A DNA stretch of 64,000 bases from Flavihumibacter fluvii (GTDB lineage: Bacteria; Bacteroidota; Bacteroidia; Chitinophagales; Chitinophagaceae): NCBI RefSeq assembly GCF_018595675.2, contig NZ_CP092333.1:2628001-2692000 (forward strand), read 5' to 3'. Of this stretch, positions 26,805-35,737 are shown piece after piece. Position numbers and translations under genes: made by a program. Under the pieces are notes generated by a model. The model had not been told where the DNA came from. It saw only the letters and a list, made by a program, of their open reading frames with translations, and searched no databases. Numbering within the stretch: position 1 is the first letter of the stretch; each line of letters opens with the position of its first letter.

Positions 26805-28547
26805 ATGCAATCAATTTTTCGGTTAAGGTGCTTATTAGCGTTGCTTGTTATATTCTCATCCTGTACCGGTCGCAAGGGGCTGCCACCCGGCGATCCTGAT
26901 AATGGTGGCCTTTACTTGCCTGGTAATTTTGAAGCAGTTATAGTTGCAGACAGCATCGGCAGTGCACGCCACCTGGCCGTTACCGATAACGGTGATATCT
27001 ATGTGAAATTAAGAGGAACCTTCCCTGAAGGCGGGAATGTAGCATTGCGTGATGAAAACAATGATGGCAAGGCTGATATCATAAAGAAATTTGGCAAATA
27101 TGTAGATGACGAATATTATGGTACGGCCATGCGCATTTACAATGGCTATATCTACTACAGTTCAGCCAGTACAGTGTATCGCACGAAAATAAAACCAGGG
27201 GAACTGATTCCTGAGGATAGCCTTGAAGTAATGCTCACCGACGATTTTCGCCATGACCCGCACGGGTACCAGCATATCGCAAAACCAGTGACATTCGATG
27301 AAAATGGCCATATGTATGTACCCTATGGTTCACCATCGGATGTTTGCCAGGAAATGGACCGGATCCCCGAATCTCCCGGACAAATGCCTTGTCCGGAGTT
27401 GGCAGAACACGGTGGCATATGGCAATTTGATGCCAACAAACCAAACCAGACCATCAAAGACGGTAAACGTTATGCAACAGGCGTTCGGAGTGCGGTTGCC
27501 ATTACCTGGAATCACCAGCAAAACAGCATGTATATCGTGCAACATGGCCGCGATGACCTGCACCGGACATGGCCGGCCAAATATACCCGCTGGCAAAGTG
27601 CATTAATGCCATCTGAAGAATTCCTGAAAATTAAAGAAGGTACTGATGCCGGCTGGCCCTATTATTATTATGACCAGTTCCAGAAAAAGAAATTATTGAA
27701 CCCTGAATATGGTGGCGACGGAAAGCTGGAAGCTGACAGCAGTAAATACCAGTTACCCATGATCGGTTTCCCCGGGCATTGGGCGCCAAATGATTTATTG
27801 TTTTACACCGGTGACCAGTTCCCTGAAAGATACAAGGATGGTGCCTTCATCGCATTTCATGGCTCCACCATCCGCGGCCCCTATTCGCAGAGCGGATACT
27901 TCGTGGCATTCGTTCCATTCAGGGATGGAAATCCTTCAGGCCCCTGGGAAGTATTTGCAGACGGATTCTCCGGTATGGATACCATCGTAAATACCAGTGA
28001 TGCCAAAGGCCGGCCTATGGGCCTTGCAATGGGTCCGGATGGCTCATTGTATGTCAGCGATTCTAAAAGGGGTCGGATCTGGCGCATCATGTACAAAGGG
28101 GATAAACTAAAATTCGGTGCGGAACAACTCGCAGCCATGGAACAACGTAAAACAACCGTTGCACACATCAAAACACCCGATGAACTTGCTGACAACCTCG
28201 AGAAAACCGGCATAGCTGGTGGTGAAAAAATTTATACTACATATTGTATCGCCTGCCACCAAAAAGATGGTAAAGGTGATAATAGCAGGTTTCCGCCACT
28301 TTCCGGATCTGACTGGGTGAATGGAGACACGAAAAGGCTGATCAATGTTATGTTAAACGGCCTCAATGAAACGATCAAAGTAAATGGACAAACATATACG
28401 GGTGTGATGCCAAAGCATCGCTTTTTATCGGATGAAGACATCGCTCAGGTCCTGACCTATATACGCCAGAATATGGACAATACATCAGGGCCGGTATCAG
28501 CGGAGGAAGTCAGTACTGAAAGAAAAAATTTACCTCCCACAAAATAA
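26805..28547 (+). CDS. PQQ-type sugar dehydrogenase-like lipoprotein with C-terminal cytochrome c domain, copy 1
   Basis: A 580-residue lipoprotein (lipobox ...FSSC, Cys20). Residues about 30-440 form a six-bladed beta-propeller of the soluble glucose/sorbosone dehydrogenase type, with LPGNFEAVIV, YATGVRSAVAITW, VQHGRDDL, GWPYYYY, FPGHWAPNDL, FHGS and GPDGSLYVSDS. The C-terminal 100 residues are a class I cytochrome c with CIACH (C481, C484, H485) and a Met ligand candidate in GVMPKH. Such fusions oxidise sugars or alditols at C1 and pass electrons to the respiratory chain outside the cytoplasmic membrane. No PQQ biosynthesis genes are visible in the window. Paralogue of the gene at 32746. 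Confidence 0.85.
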   Translation: MQSIFRLRCLLALLVIFSSCTGRKGLPPGDPDNGGLYLPGNFEAVIVADSIGSARHLAVTDNGDIYVKLRGTFPEGGNVALRDENNDGKADIIKKFGKYVDDEYYGTAMRIYNGYIYYSSASTVYRTKIKPGELIPEDSLEVMLTDDFRHDPHGYQHIAKPVTFDENGHMYVPYGSPSDVCQEMDRIPESPGQMPCPELAEHGGIWQFDANKPNQTIKDGKRYATGVRSAVAITWNHQQNSMYIVQHGRDDLHRTWPAKYTRWQSALMPSEEFLKIKEGTDAGWPYYYYDQFQKKKLLNPEYGGDGKLEADSSKYQLPMIGFPGHWAPNDLLFYTGDQFPERYKDGAFIAFHGSTIRGPYSQSGYFVAFVPFRDGNPSGPWEVFADGFSGMDTIVNTSDAKGRPMGLAMGPDGSLYVSDSKRGRIWRIMYKGDKLKFGAEQLAAMEQRKTTVAHIKTPDELADNLEKTGIAGGEKIYTTYCIACHQKDGKGDNSRFPPLSGSDWVNGDTKRLINVMLNGLNETIKVNGQTYTGVMPKHRFLSDEDIAQVLTYIRQNMDNTSGPVSAEEVSTERKNLPPTK

Positions 28548-28558
28548 AAATTGTTCAA

Positions 28559-30160
28559 ATGAAACGTCGTAATATATTAAAGGGACTGGGATTGCTTCCA
28601 ATGGCTGGTGTTCTGGCCCCCATAAAATCAGCGCTGGGTGCCCCTGCAGCTGATTATGCCGCTGAGCCAAATATTTTTCAATCGATTGGTGTGGAACCGA
28701 TCATTAATTGCCGGGGAACTTTTACTATCATCGGTGGCTCCATTGAACGCCCTGAGGTACGGGCCGCAATGGAGGCTGCTTCAAAGAATTTCATACAATA
28801 TGATGAAATGGCCGATGCCATCCATAAACGCCTGGCAGAAATCACTGGTGCAGAGTGGGCTTTGGTTTCAGCTGGTTGCGCAGCAGGATTAAAACATGTT
28901 ACCGCCGCATGTGTAACTGGTGGAAACCCTGAAAAACTGATCAGGATTCCAGACCTCACAGGCTTTGAAAAGAATGAGGTAATCATCCCATCATCTTCCC
29001 GAAATGTATATGACCATGCCATCCGTAATGTCGGGGTACGCGTGATTACCGTAGATACATTGGCCGAAATGGAAAATGCCATCAATTCACATACGGCCAT
29101 GATCTACCTGATGGCTTTTGATGAGGCACAGACCGGCAACGAATTTACCCTGGCCAATGTATCCAAAATCTCCAGGCCCAAAAATGTCCCCATCCTGATC
29201 GATGCTGCAGCTGAGGTTTTGACCATTCCTAATGTACATTTGCAACGCGGTGCCGATATAGTGGCATATAGCGGGGGGAAAGCTATTTGCGGGCCACAGT
29301 GTGCCGGCCTTGTCATTGGTAAAAAAGATATACTGATGTCCGCCTGGCAGGCAAGTTCACCCCACCATGGCCCTGGCCGCGATAATAAAGTTGGCCGCGA
29401 AGAAATGATGGGTATGCTGGCAGCAGTGGAAGCCTGGACAAAACGCGACCATGCAGCTGAATGGAAAACATGGCTGGGTTACCTCAATACAATTTCTAAA
29501 AAACTTCAGACCATTCCCGGAGTAAGCACATCAGTTTTTGAACCTACAGAATTATCCAACCGCTCACCAGTACTGAACGTTTCCTGGGACCCGGCTAAAT
29601 TTAATATCAATGGTATTGAAATGACGGAAGTCCTGGGCAGGACAAAGCCAAGGATCGCGGTAGGCAGTGATGACAAAGAAGGAAAAGCCACGATAGATAT
29701 AACAACTGGCCAGATGCAACCGGGAAATGACCAGGTGGTTGCCAACAGGATTCATGAAGTATTATTACAAAAACGTCCCCCAAAACCTGCCATGCAAAAT
29801 GCCGGGTTCAACCTGACAGGCCGATGGGACCTGACTGTACAATTCTTTAGCAGCACCAGTAAGCATAGTTTATTTATTGACCAGGAAGGAAACTGGATGC
29901 AGGGCGTTCACCAGGGCGACTTTTCATCCCGTGAATTAAAAGGCAGTGTGGAAGGTGATATCGTAAAAATGAAAAGTATAGACAGGCATACAGCTGATTA
30001 TATCCCCTTTATATTTAGCGGTAAAGCAACAGCAGATACCATGAGCGGGGAGATTCACCTGGGAGAATACCGTACGGCAAAATTTTCAGCCGTAAGGGTT
30101 AATAAAAAACCATCCCGCGAACAGATCATTGTTCCCGGGGGTCCACCATTGGCCACCTAA
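28559..30160 (+). CDS. Exported SelA-like PLP-dependent enzyme 2 with C-terminal beta-domain
   Basis: A 533-residue protein. Residues 1-29 are a twin-arginine-type leader (MKRRNILKGLGLLP); about 36-405 are a SelA-like PLP domain with NCRGTFTIIGGS, VSAGCAAG, D215 in LIDAAAEV and the PLP-binding K241 in YSGGKAICGPQCAG. Unlike its two paralogues it has about 120 more residues, beginning near FNLTGRWDLTVQF, that read as an all-beta lipocalin-like module (SLFIDQEGNWMQG, ELKGSVEGDIVKM, SGEIHLGEY). It is more diverged than copies 1 and 3. It follows the PQQ/cytochrome gene by 11 bases and precedes amidohydrolase 1 by 27. Confidence 0.84.
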   Translation: MKRRNILKGLGLLPMAGVLAPIKSALGAPAADYAAEPNIFQSIGVEPIINCRGTFTIIGGSIERPEVRAAMEAASKNFIQYDEMADAIHKRLAEITGAEWALVSAGCAAGLKHVTAACVTGGNPEKLIRIPDLTGFEKNEVIIPSSSRNVYDHAIRNVGVRVITVDTLAEMENAINSHTAMIYLMAFDEAQTGNEFTLANVSKISRPKNVPILIDAAAEVLTIPNVHLQRGADIVAYSGGKAICGPQCAGLVIGKKDILMSAWQASSPHHGPGRDNKVGREEMMGMLAAVEAWTKRDHAAEWKTWLGYLNTISKKLQTIPGVSTSVFEPTELSNRSPVLNVSWDPAKFNINGIEMTEVLGRTKPRIAVGSDDKEGKATIDITTGQMQPGNDQVVANRIHEVLLQKRPPKPAMQNAGFNLTGRWDLTVQFFSSTSKHSLFIDQEGNWMQGVHQGDFSSRELKGSVEGDIVKMKSIDRHTADYIPFIFSGKATADTMSGEIHLGEYRTAKFSAVRVNKKPSREQIIVPGGPPLAT

Positions 30161-30187
30161 TGAATGATTGCACAATAAAAAATTAAC

Positions 30188-31459
30188 ATGAATCAGGAAA
30201 AAAAAAATCTGCTCGCTGTCGGATGCATGCTGGTATTCTGCTGTCTCAATGCCGTTCACGCACAGCAATATGACCTGCTATTAAAAGGCGGACATGTAAT
30301 CAGTGCAAAAAATCAACTGGATGGTAAAATGGACGTGGCCATCGCTGGTGGAAAAATCGCCCAGGTGGCCGTTAATATTGATCCCAAAAATGCAAAGCAA
30401 CTAATTGATGTTACCGGGTTATATGTTACACCCGGTATCATCGACATGCATGTACATGTTTTCAATGGTACGAATGTCGATGCCTATATCGCAGATGGAC
30501 TTACCAGTTTACCCCCAGATGGATTTACATTTCGTGCCGGGGTAACCACTGTGGTGGATGCCGGTTCTTCAGGGTGGCGGAATTTCAGGCAATTCAAGAA
30601 ACAAACAATCGATAAAGCTGAAACAAGGGTGCTGGCATTACTGAATATCGCAGGAACGGGTATGCAGGGCCGATTTGAAGAACAGGATACCAGCGATATG
30701 AATCCGCAGCAGGCGGCATATATGATCCAAAAGCTTTATCCTAAAATTATAGTTGGTATTAAATCAGCACACTATTGGGGCGATTTCACACAGGTGGATA
30801 AAGCCGTGGCAGCAGGCAAACTGGCCAACGTACCGGTAATGGTCGATTTTGGGGAACATGAGCCACCTAATTCAATTGAATCTCTCTTCATGCAACACCT
30901 CAGGCCAGGGGATATTTTTACGCATACATTTTCTTATGGCCCAAAGGTGCGGGAAACTATAGTGGATGAAAATGGCAAAGTGAAACCTTTCATTTTTAAA
31001 GCACAACAGCGCGGGATCATATTTGATGTGGGGCATGGCGGTGGGGCATTTTCCTGGCGGCAGGCTGTACCGGCCGCACAACAAGGCTTTTGGCCAAATG
31101 TGATCAGCACCGACCTGCATGCGGAAAGCATGAACGGGGGCATGAAAGACATCAGCAATGTGATGTCGAAGTTTTTAGCACTGGGGCTTCCCTTGCAGGA
31201 AGTAATACTTCGCTCCACCTGGAATCCGGCTCAGGTTATTAAACGTCCGGATTTAGGCAACCTGGATATCGGCGCTGATGCTGATGTAGCAGTATTCAAT
31301 TTAAGAAAAGGGGATTTTGGATTTCTCGATATCCGGAAAACAACACTAAAGGGTACACAAAAACTGGAAGCGGAACTGACCATCCGCGCCGGCAAGATCG
31401 TGTGGGACCTCAATGGTATCAGTGCACCAGGATGGGAAAATGAAATGAAGAAAAAATAA
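30188..31459 (+). CDS. Exported EF_0837-type amidohydrolase/deacetylase 1
   Basis: A 423-residue metallo-dependent hydrolase with a Sec signal ending VHAQ. The TIM barrel shows the amidohydrolase ligand set: H88 and H90 in DMHVHVF, K192 (potentially carboxylated) in VGIKSAH, H246 in IFTHTF, H283 in DVGHGGG and D309 in STDLHAE. The EF_0837/Atu3266 branch deacetylates small acylated acids and, in Enterococcus, lies beside a SelA-like PLP enzyme as here. A deacylase acting before ammonia elimination is inferred. The next amidohydrolase starts with no spacer at the following base. Confidence 0.87.
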   Translation: MNQEKKNLLAVGCMLVFCCLNAVHAQQYDLLLKGGHVISAKNQLDGKMDVAIAGGKIAQVAVNIDPKNAKQLIDVTGLYVTPGIIDMHVHVFNGTNVDAYIADGLTSLPPDGFTFRAGVTTVVDAGSSGWRNFRQFKKQTIDKAETRVLALLNIAGTGMQGRFEEQDTSDMNPQQAAYMIQKLYPKIIVGIKSAHYWGDFTQVDKAVAAGKLANVPVMVDFGEHEPPNSIESLFMQHLRPGDIFTHTFSYGPKVRETIVDENGKVKPFIFKAQQRGIIFDVGHGGGAFSWRQAVPAAQQGFWPNVISTDLHAESMNGGMKDISNVMSKFLALGLPLQEVILRSTWNPAQVIKRPDLGNLDIGADADVAVFNLRKGDFGFLDIRKTTLKGTQKLEAELTIRAGKIVWDLNGISAPGWENEMKKK

Positions 31460-32734
31460 ATGGGAAAACCGTTTACATATTACCATGTGATCTCAAAACA
31501 TATTTGGTTGCCAGGCAGAATTATTTTGTTGTGCATCCTGATTGTACCTGGACTTTTAACGGTGGCCCAACCCTATGACCTGCTGATCAAAAATGCCCAT
31601 ATGATTGATCCGAAAAACCATATTAATGGCAAAATGGATCTTGCAGTTACAAATGGAATAATTGTCAAAGTTTCACCAGTCATTCCCCCATTGCAGGCAA
31701 AAAAGACCATCGATGCCAGTGGACTGTATATGGTACCAGGGTTGATAGACCTGCACACCCATGTATTTGTGGGCAGTAAGCCGGAAAAATTCGCTGATGG
31801 ACAATACAGTGTTTCTCCCGATGATTTTAGCTTTCGCTCCGGTGTAACCACCGTAGTGGATGCCGGCACTTCGGGTTGGCATAATTTCCCACGTTTTAAA
31901 GAGCAGGTGATTGATCATTCAAGCACCCGGATACTGGCATTTTTAAATATTAATGCAAATGGACTAAGCGGAAAACCCGACGAAGAAGACCTTAGCAATA
32001 TGATTATTGATTCAGCTGTCCAGATGCAACAAAAATACCCTGGTATAATCGTCGGCATCAAGATCGGCCATTTTGAAGGTGCCGACTGGACGCCATTTAA
32101 CCGTGCGCTGGATGCTGCCGCAAAAACAAATACCCCGCTCTTTGTTGAATGCCATTTACCAAAATATAGTTTACAGGACCAGTTGAAGAAAATGCGGCCC
32201 GGTGATATCATCACTCATAGTTATGAACAGATCACGGAAAGAATGCCTGTGGTTGATGAAACCGGGAAACTAAGGCCTTTTGTGCTGGAAGCGAAACAAA
32301 ATGGGATATTATTCGATGTAGGTCATGGTGGTGCAGGTTTCTGGTTCAGCCAGGCTATTCCTGCATTTAAACAAGGCCTGGCTCCTAATTCCTTTGGCAG
32401 CGACCTGCACAGGTTTAGTATGAATGCCGGTATGAAAAGCCTTCTGAACATTATGTCCAAATACATGGCGATTGGAATGTCTCTTGAATCTGTGGTTGAA
32501 AGGGCCAGTTGGAATACGGCACAATCTATTCATCGCACGGACCTTGGCAACCTTACCGAAGGCACAGTTGCAGATATCACCTTACTGAGCCTGTTAAACG
32601 GAAATTTCGGATACGTTGATGCAGGCGGATTCAGGATTGAAGGAAAACAAAAACTGGAAGCCGAACTTACCATACGGGCAGGAAAAATCGTCTGGGATCT
32701 AAATGGACTGAACGCTAAAAATTATCAGCAATAA
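31460..32734 (+). CDS. Exported EF_0837-type amidohydrolase/deacetylase 2
   Basis: A 424-residue paralogue of its neighbours. The start codon follows directly on the stop of amidohydrolase 1 (TAA-ATG), so translation is likely coupled. The N-terminal hydrophobic segment (about 20-36, ending TVAQ) with a longer polar n-region acts as signal peptide or anchor. Metal-ligand candidates are complete: H99 and H101 in DLHTHVF, K201 in VGIKIGH, H253 in IITHSY, H289 in DVGHGG and D315 in FGSDLHR. The segment corresponding to the first copy's STD reads GSD. Two consecutive copies suggest two acyl or amide substrates. The exact one is unknown. Confidence 0.86.
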   Translation: MGKPFTYYHVISKHIWLPGRIILLCILIVPGLLTVAQPYDLLIKNAHMIDPKNHINGKMDLAVTNGIIVKVSPVIPPLQAKKTIDASGLYMVPGLIDLHTHVFVGSKPEKFADGQYSVSPDDFSFRSGVTTVVDAGTSGWHNFPRFKEQVIDHSSTRILAFLNINANGLSGKPDEEDLSNMIIDSAVQMQQKYPGIIVGIKIGHFEGADWTPFNRALDAAAKTNTPLFVECHLPKYSLQDQLKKMRPGDIITHSYEQITERMPVVDETGKLRPFVLEAKQNGILFDVGHGGAGFWFSQAIPAFKQGLAPNSFGSDLHRFSMNAGMKSLLNIMSKYMAIGMSLESVVERASWNTAQSIHRTDLGNLTEGTVADITLLSLLNGNFGYVDAGGFRIEGKQKLEAELTIRAGKIVWDLNGLNAKNYQQ

Positions 32735-32745
32735 TAATGCAGTAA

Positions 32746-34509
32746 ATGAACCTGAATCGCTATATACTAAAATCTATCCTGGGTATCGGCTTATCCATTC
32801 TGGCAATTTATCAAAGCGGGTGCAACACCCCAAATGATTTACCAGGTGGAGATCCGGATAATGGCGGACTGTTCCTCCCGGGAAGTTTTGAAGCAGTTGT
32901 AGTAACCGATAGTATCGGCCCGGCACGGCATATGGCAGTTAATGAAAATGGCGATATTTATGTGAAACTCCGGTCTGTAAAGCTGGGCAATGGCGGTAAC
33001 GTAGCCCTCAGGGATATTGACCACAATGGCAAGGCAGATTCCATAGTGAATTTCGGGATTTACGACACGGATGGCAGTCTCGCCAATTGCATGCGCATCC
33101 ATAATGGCTATTTGTACTTTGGCTCAGAGTTAGTGATCTACCGGCAAAAATTAACACCAGGCCAGCTTGTTCCTGATGGAAAAATGGAAGTCGTTTTTAC
33201 CGACGACCATCAACATGGAAAACACTGGCATATTACAAAACCAATTGCCTTTGACGACAAGGGACATATGTATATTCCCTTTGGCGCGCCATCAAATGCA
33301 TGCCAGGACCTGATCAGAACACCCGGCGGGACGCCTGGCATTGGCGGACTGGATCCTTGTCCTGAGCTGATAGACCATGGCGGCATCTGGCAGTTTGATG
33401 CCGGAAAAACCGGCCTGACCCAGAAGGATGGCCGAAAATTTGCCACGGGACTGAGAAGTGTAGTTGCCATGGACTGGAATGCAGCAGATAAAAAATTGTA
33501 TCTCGTCATGCATGGAAGGGATGATCTTCATTTGCTATGGCCTGATAAATATACTCCCTGGCAAAGTGCTGTACTTCCTTCGGAAGAATTCTTCCGGGTG
33601 AACGATGGCGACAATTTCGGATGGCCTTATAGTTATTTCGACCAGCTTCAGGGGAAAAATGTATTGGCGCCTGAATATGGTGGGGATGGGAAAATTCCGG
33701 CAAGGGATTCTACCGTACAAAACCCGGTCATTGGATTTCCCGGACACTGGGCGCCCAATGACCTGTTATTTTATACAGGTGACCAATTTCCGGAACACTA
33801 TAAAAATGGGGCTTTCATTGCCTTCCATGGTTCAACCAATAGAACACCTTATCCACAGGCAGGTTATTTTGTTTGTTTCGTACCATTTAAAAATGGTGCG
33901 CCTTCAGGCCCCTGGGAAGTATTTGCTGATGGATTTGCCGGATTGGACACCATCGTTAATGTTAGTGATGCCAAATACAGGCCTATGGGACTGGCGATGG
34001 GTCCTGATGGTTCCTTATATGTTTGCGATTCAAGGGTTGGAAAGATCTGGCGGATCATGTACAAAGGCAACAAACAAAAATTCGGCGCTGAACAACTCAC
34101 TGCAATGGAAAAACGAAAATCAAATTCCAATATCCGGACGCCAGACGAAATAAATGATAACCTTTTTAAGGAAAAAGGATTGCCCGGCTCACAGGTATAT
34201 AATTTTTATTGCCAATCCTGTCACCAGCATAATGGTAAGGGTGACGGCAACCGGTTCCCGCCCGTTATGAATTCAGATTGGGTAACAGGTGATAAACAGC
34301 GATTAATTGCTGTTTTACTGAATGGCCTGAACCAGCCAATTGTTGTAAATGGGAAATCCTACAATAGCATCATGCCCCAACACAGTTTCCTGAAAGATGC
34401 AGAAATCGCCCAGGTGCTGACCTATGTAAAGCAACATTTTAACCAGCAGAAGGATTCAGTTACAGCAGAAGAAGTAAAAAAAACAAGAATAGCAACCAGT
34501 AAAAATTAA
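32746..34509 (+). CDS. PQQ-type sugar dehydrogenase-like lipoprotein with C-terminal cytochrome c domain, copy 2
   Basis: A 587-residue lipoprotein (lipobox QSGC, Cys26) closely similar throughout to the protein encoded at 26805. It has the same beta-propeller strings (LPGSFEAVVV, GDIYVKLR, FATGLRSVVAMDW, MHGRDDLHL, FPGHWAPNDLL) and a C-terminal cytochrome c with CQSCH (C489, C492, H493) and a Met candidate in SIMPQH. Differences cluster in the propeller loops (for example an inserted GGTPGIGG stretch), so the two may take different sugars. It is 11 bases after amidohydrolase 2 and 4 bases before PLP enzyme 3. Confidence 0.85.
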   Translation: MNLNRYILKSILGIGLSILAIYQSGCNTPNDLPGGDPDNGGLFLPGSFEAVVVTDSIGPARHMAVNENGDIYVKLRSVKLGNGGNVALRDIDHNGKADSIVNFGIYDTDGSLANCMRIHNGYLYFGSELVIYRQKLTPGQLVPDGKMEVVFTDDHQHGKHWHITKPIAFDDKGHMYIPFGAPSNACQDLIRTPGGTPGIGGLDPCPELIDHGGIWQFDAGKTGLTQKDGRKFATGLRSVVAMDWNAADKKLYLVMHGRDDLHLLWPDKYTPWQSAVLPSEEFFRVNDGDNFGWPYSYFDQLQGKNVLAPEYGGDGKIPARDSTVQNPVIGFPGHWAPNDLLFYTGDQFPEHYKNGAFIAFHGSTNRTPYPQAGYFVCFVPFKNGAPSGPWEVFADGFAGLDTIVNVSDAKYRPMGLAMGPDGSLYVCDSRVGKIWRIMYKGNKQKFGAEQLTAMEKRKSNSNIRTPDEINDNLFKEKGLPGSQVYNFYCQSCHQHNGKGDGNRFPPVMNSDWVTGDKQRLIAVLLNGLNQPIVVNGKSYNSIMPQHSFLKDAEIAQVLTYVKQHFNQQKDSVTAEEVKKTRIATSKN

Positions 34510-34513
34510 ACAT

Positions 34514-35737
34514 ATGAAGCGTAGGGATATCTTGAAATCGATTTCAATATTGCCGCTGGCTGGTGGACTCGCAGGAAGCCTGGCGCCAGTATCCGGTATA
34601 TTTGCTGCTCCAAAGGCAAAAAGAAATGTCTTTGAAGAATTGGGCCTGCGCACTTTCATTAATGCTGCTGGCAATTATACAGCTATGTCGGCCTCACTTA
34701 TGCCACCTGAAGTAATGGAAGCGATCAACCAAAGCGCTACAGAATATGTGATGCTCGATGAAGTACAGGATAAAGTTGGTGAAAAAATTGCTGCCATGTG
34801 CCATGCCGAGGCCGCGATGGTAACTGCAGGCTGCTGGTCGGCCATTGTATTAGGAACTGCCGGCGTGCTAACCGGAAAAGATAACGAAAAAATAAAAAGA
34901 CTCCCCAATCTTACCGGATCGGGAATGAAATCGGAAGTGATCATCCAGAAAGCGCATTTGGTGGGCTATGAACATTCTGTTACAAATACCGGGGCAAAAA
35001 TAATAGTTGTGGAAACTGCAGATGATGCAGAAAAAGCCATCAACGACAAAACAGCCATGATGTGGTTCCTGAACAGGGAGGCTCCTTTGGGAAAAATTTC
35101 ACATGAAGCCTGGTTGCAAATTGCGAAGAAGCATAATATTCCAACAATGATCGATATGGCTGCTGATGTTCCGCCTGTTGAAAATTTGTGGAAGTACAAT
35201 GACATGGGGTTTGACCTTGTTGCAATTTCAGGTGGAAAAGCCATGTGTGGTCCGCAGAGTACAGGAATTCTGATGGGCAAAAAAGAGCTTATCGCAGCAG
35301 CCAGGCTGAATGGTCCACCTAATGGTGGAAATATAGGCCGGGGTATGAAAGTAAACAAGGAAGAGATCATTGGAATGTATGTTGCAATGGATGCCTACAT
35401 TAAAAGGGATCACAGGAAAGAATGGAAAACCTGGGAAGATAAAATTGCCTTCATCGATGCCGCTATCAAAAAAATACCTGGCGTAACCACTGAAGTATTC
35501 ATCCCCCCCGTTGCCAACCATAATCCATCATTGATGATCGCCTGGGATCCGCAAAAAATTAAGTTAACCAAAGAGACCATGGGGGAAAAACTACGCCGGG
35601 GCAGCCCTTCCATCGAAACCATTTCCTGGGAAAAGGACAATAGCATCAGGATAACGGTATTTATGTTGAAGCCCGGCCAGGAAAAAATGGTAGCCAACAG
35701 GATTAAGGAAGAACTTTTAAACAATTCAGCATCATGA
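34514..35737 (+). CDS. Exported SelA-like PLP-dependent enzyme 3 (ammonia-lyase type)
   Basis: A 407-residue close paralogue of the enzyme at 25522, again with a twin-arginine-type leader (MKRRDILKSISILP...AAP). The PLP-binding lysine is K242 in ISGGKAMCGPQSTG, the ring-nitrogen aspartate is D213 in MIDMAADV, and the GRGMKVNKEEIIGMYVA segment is shared with copy 1. It lacks the extra C-terminal domain of copy 2. The stop overlaps the start of amidohydrolase 3 by 4 bases (ATGA), a strong sign of coupled translation and matched stoichiometry of a lyase-deacylase pair. Confidence 0.85.
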   Translation: MKRRDILKSISILPLAGGLAGSLAPVSGIFAAPKAKRNVFEELGLRTFINAAGNYTAMSASLMPPEVMEAINQSATEYVMLDEVQDKVGEKIAAMCHAEAAMVTAGCWSAIVLGTAGVLTGKDNEKIKRLPNLTGSGMKSEVIIQKAHLVGYEHSVTNTGAKIIVVETADDAEKAINDKTAMMWFLNREAPLGKISHEAWLQIAKKHNIPTMIDMAADVPPVENLWKYNDMGFDLVAISGGKAMCGPQSTGILMGKKELIAAARLNGPPNGGNIGRGMKVNKEEIIGMYVAMDAYIKRDHRKEWKTWEDKIAFIDAAIKKIPGVTTEVFIPPVANHNPSLMIAWDPQKIKLTKETMGEKLRRGSPSIETISWEKDNSIRITVFMLKPGQEKMVANRIKEELLNNSAS

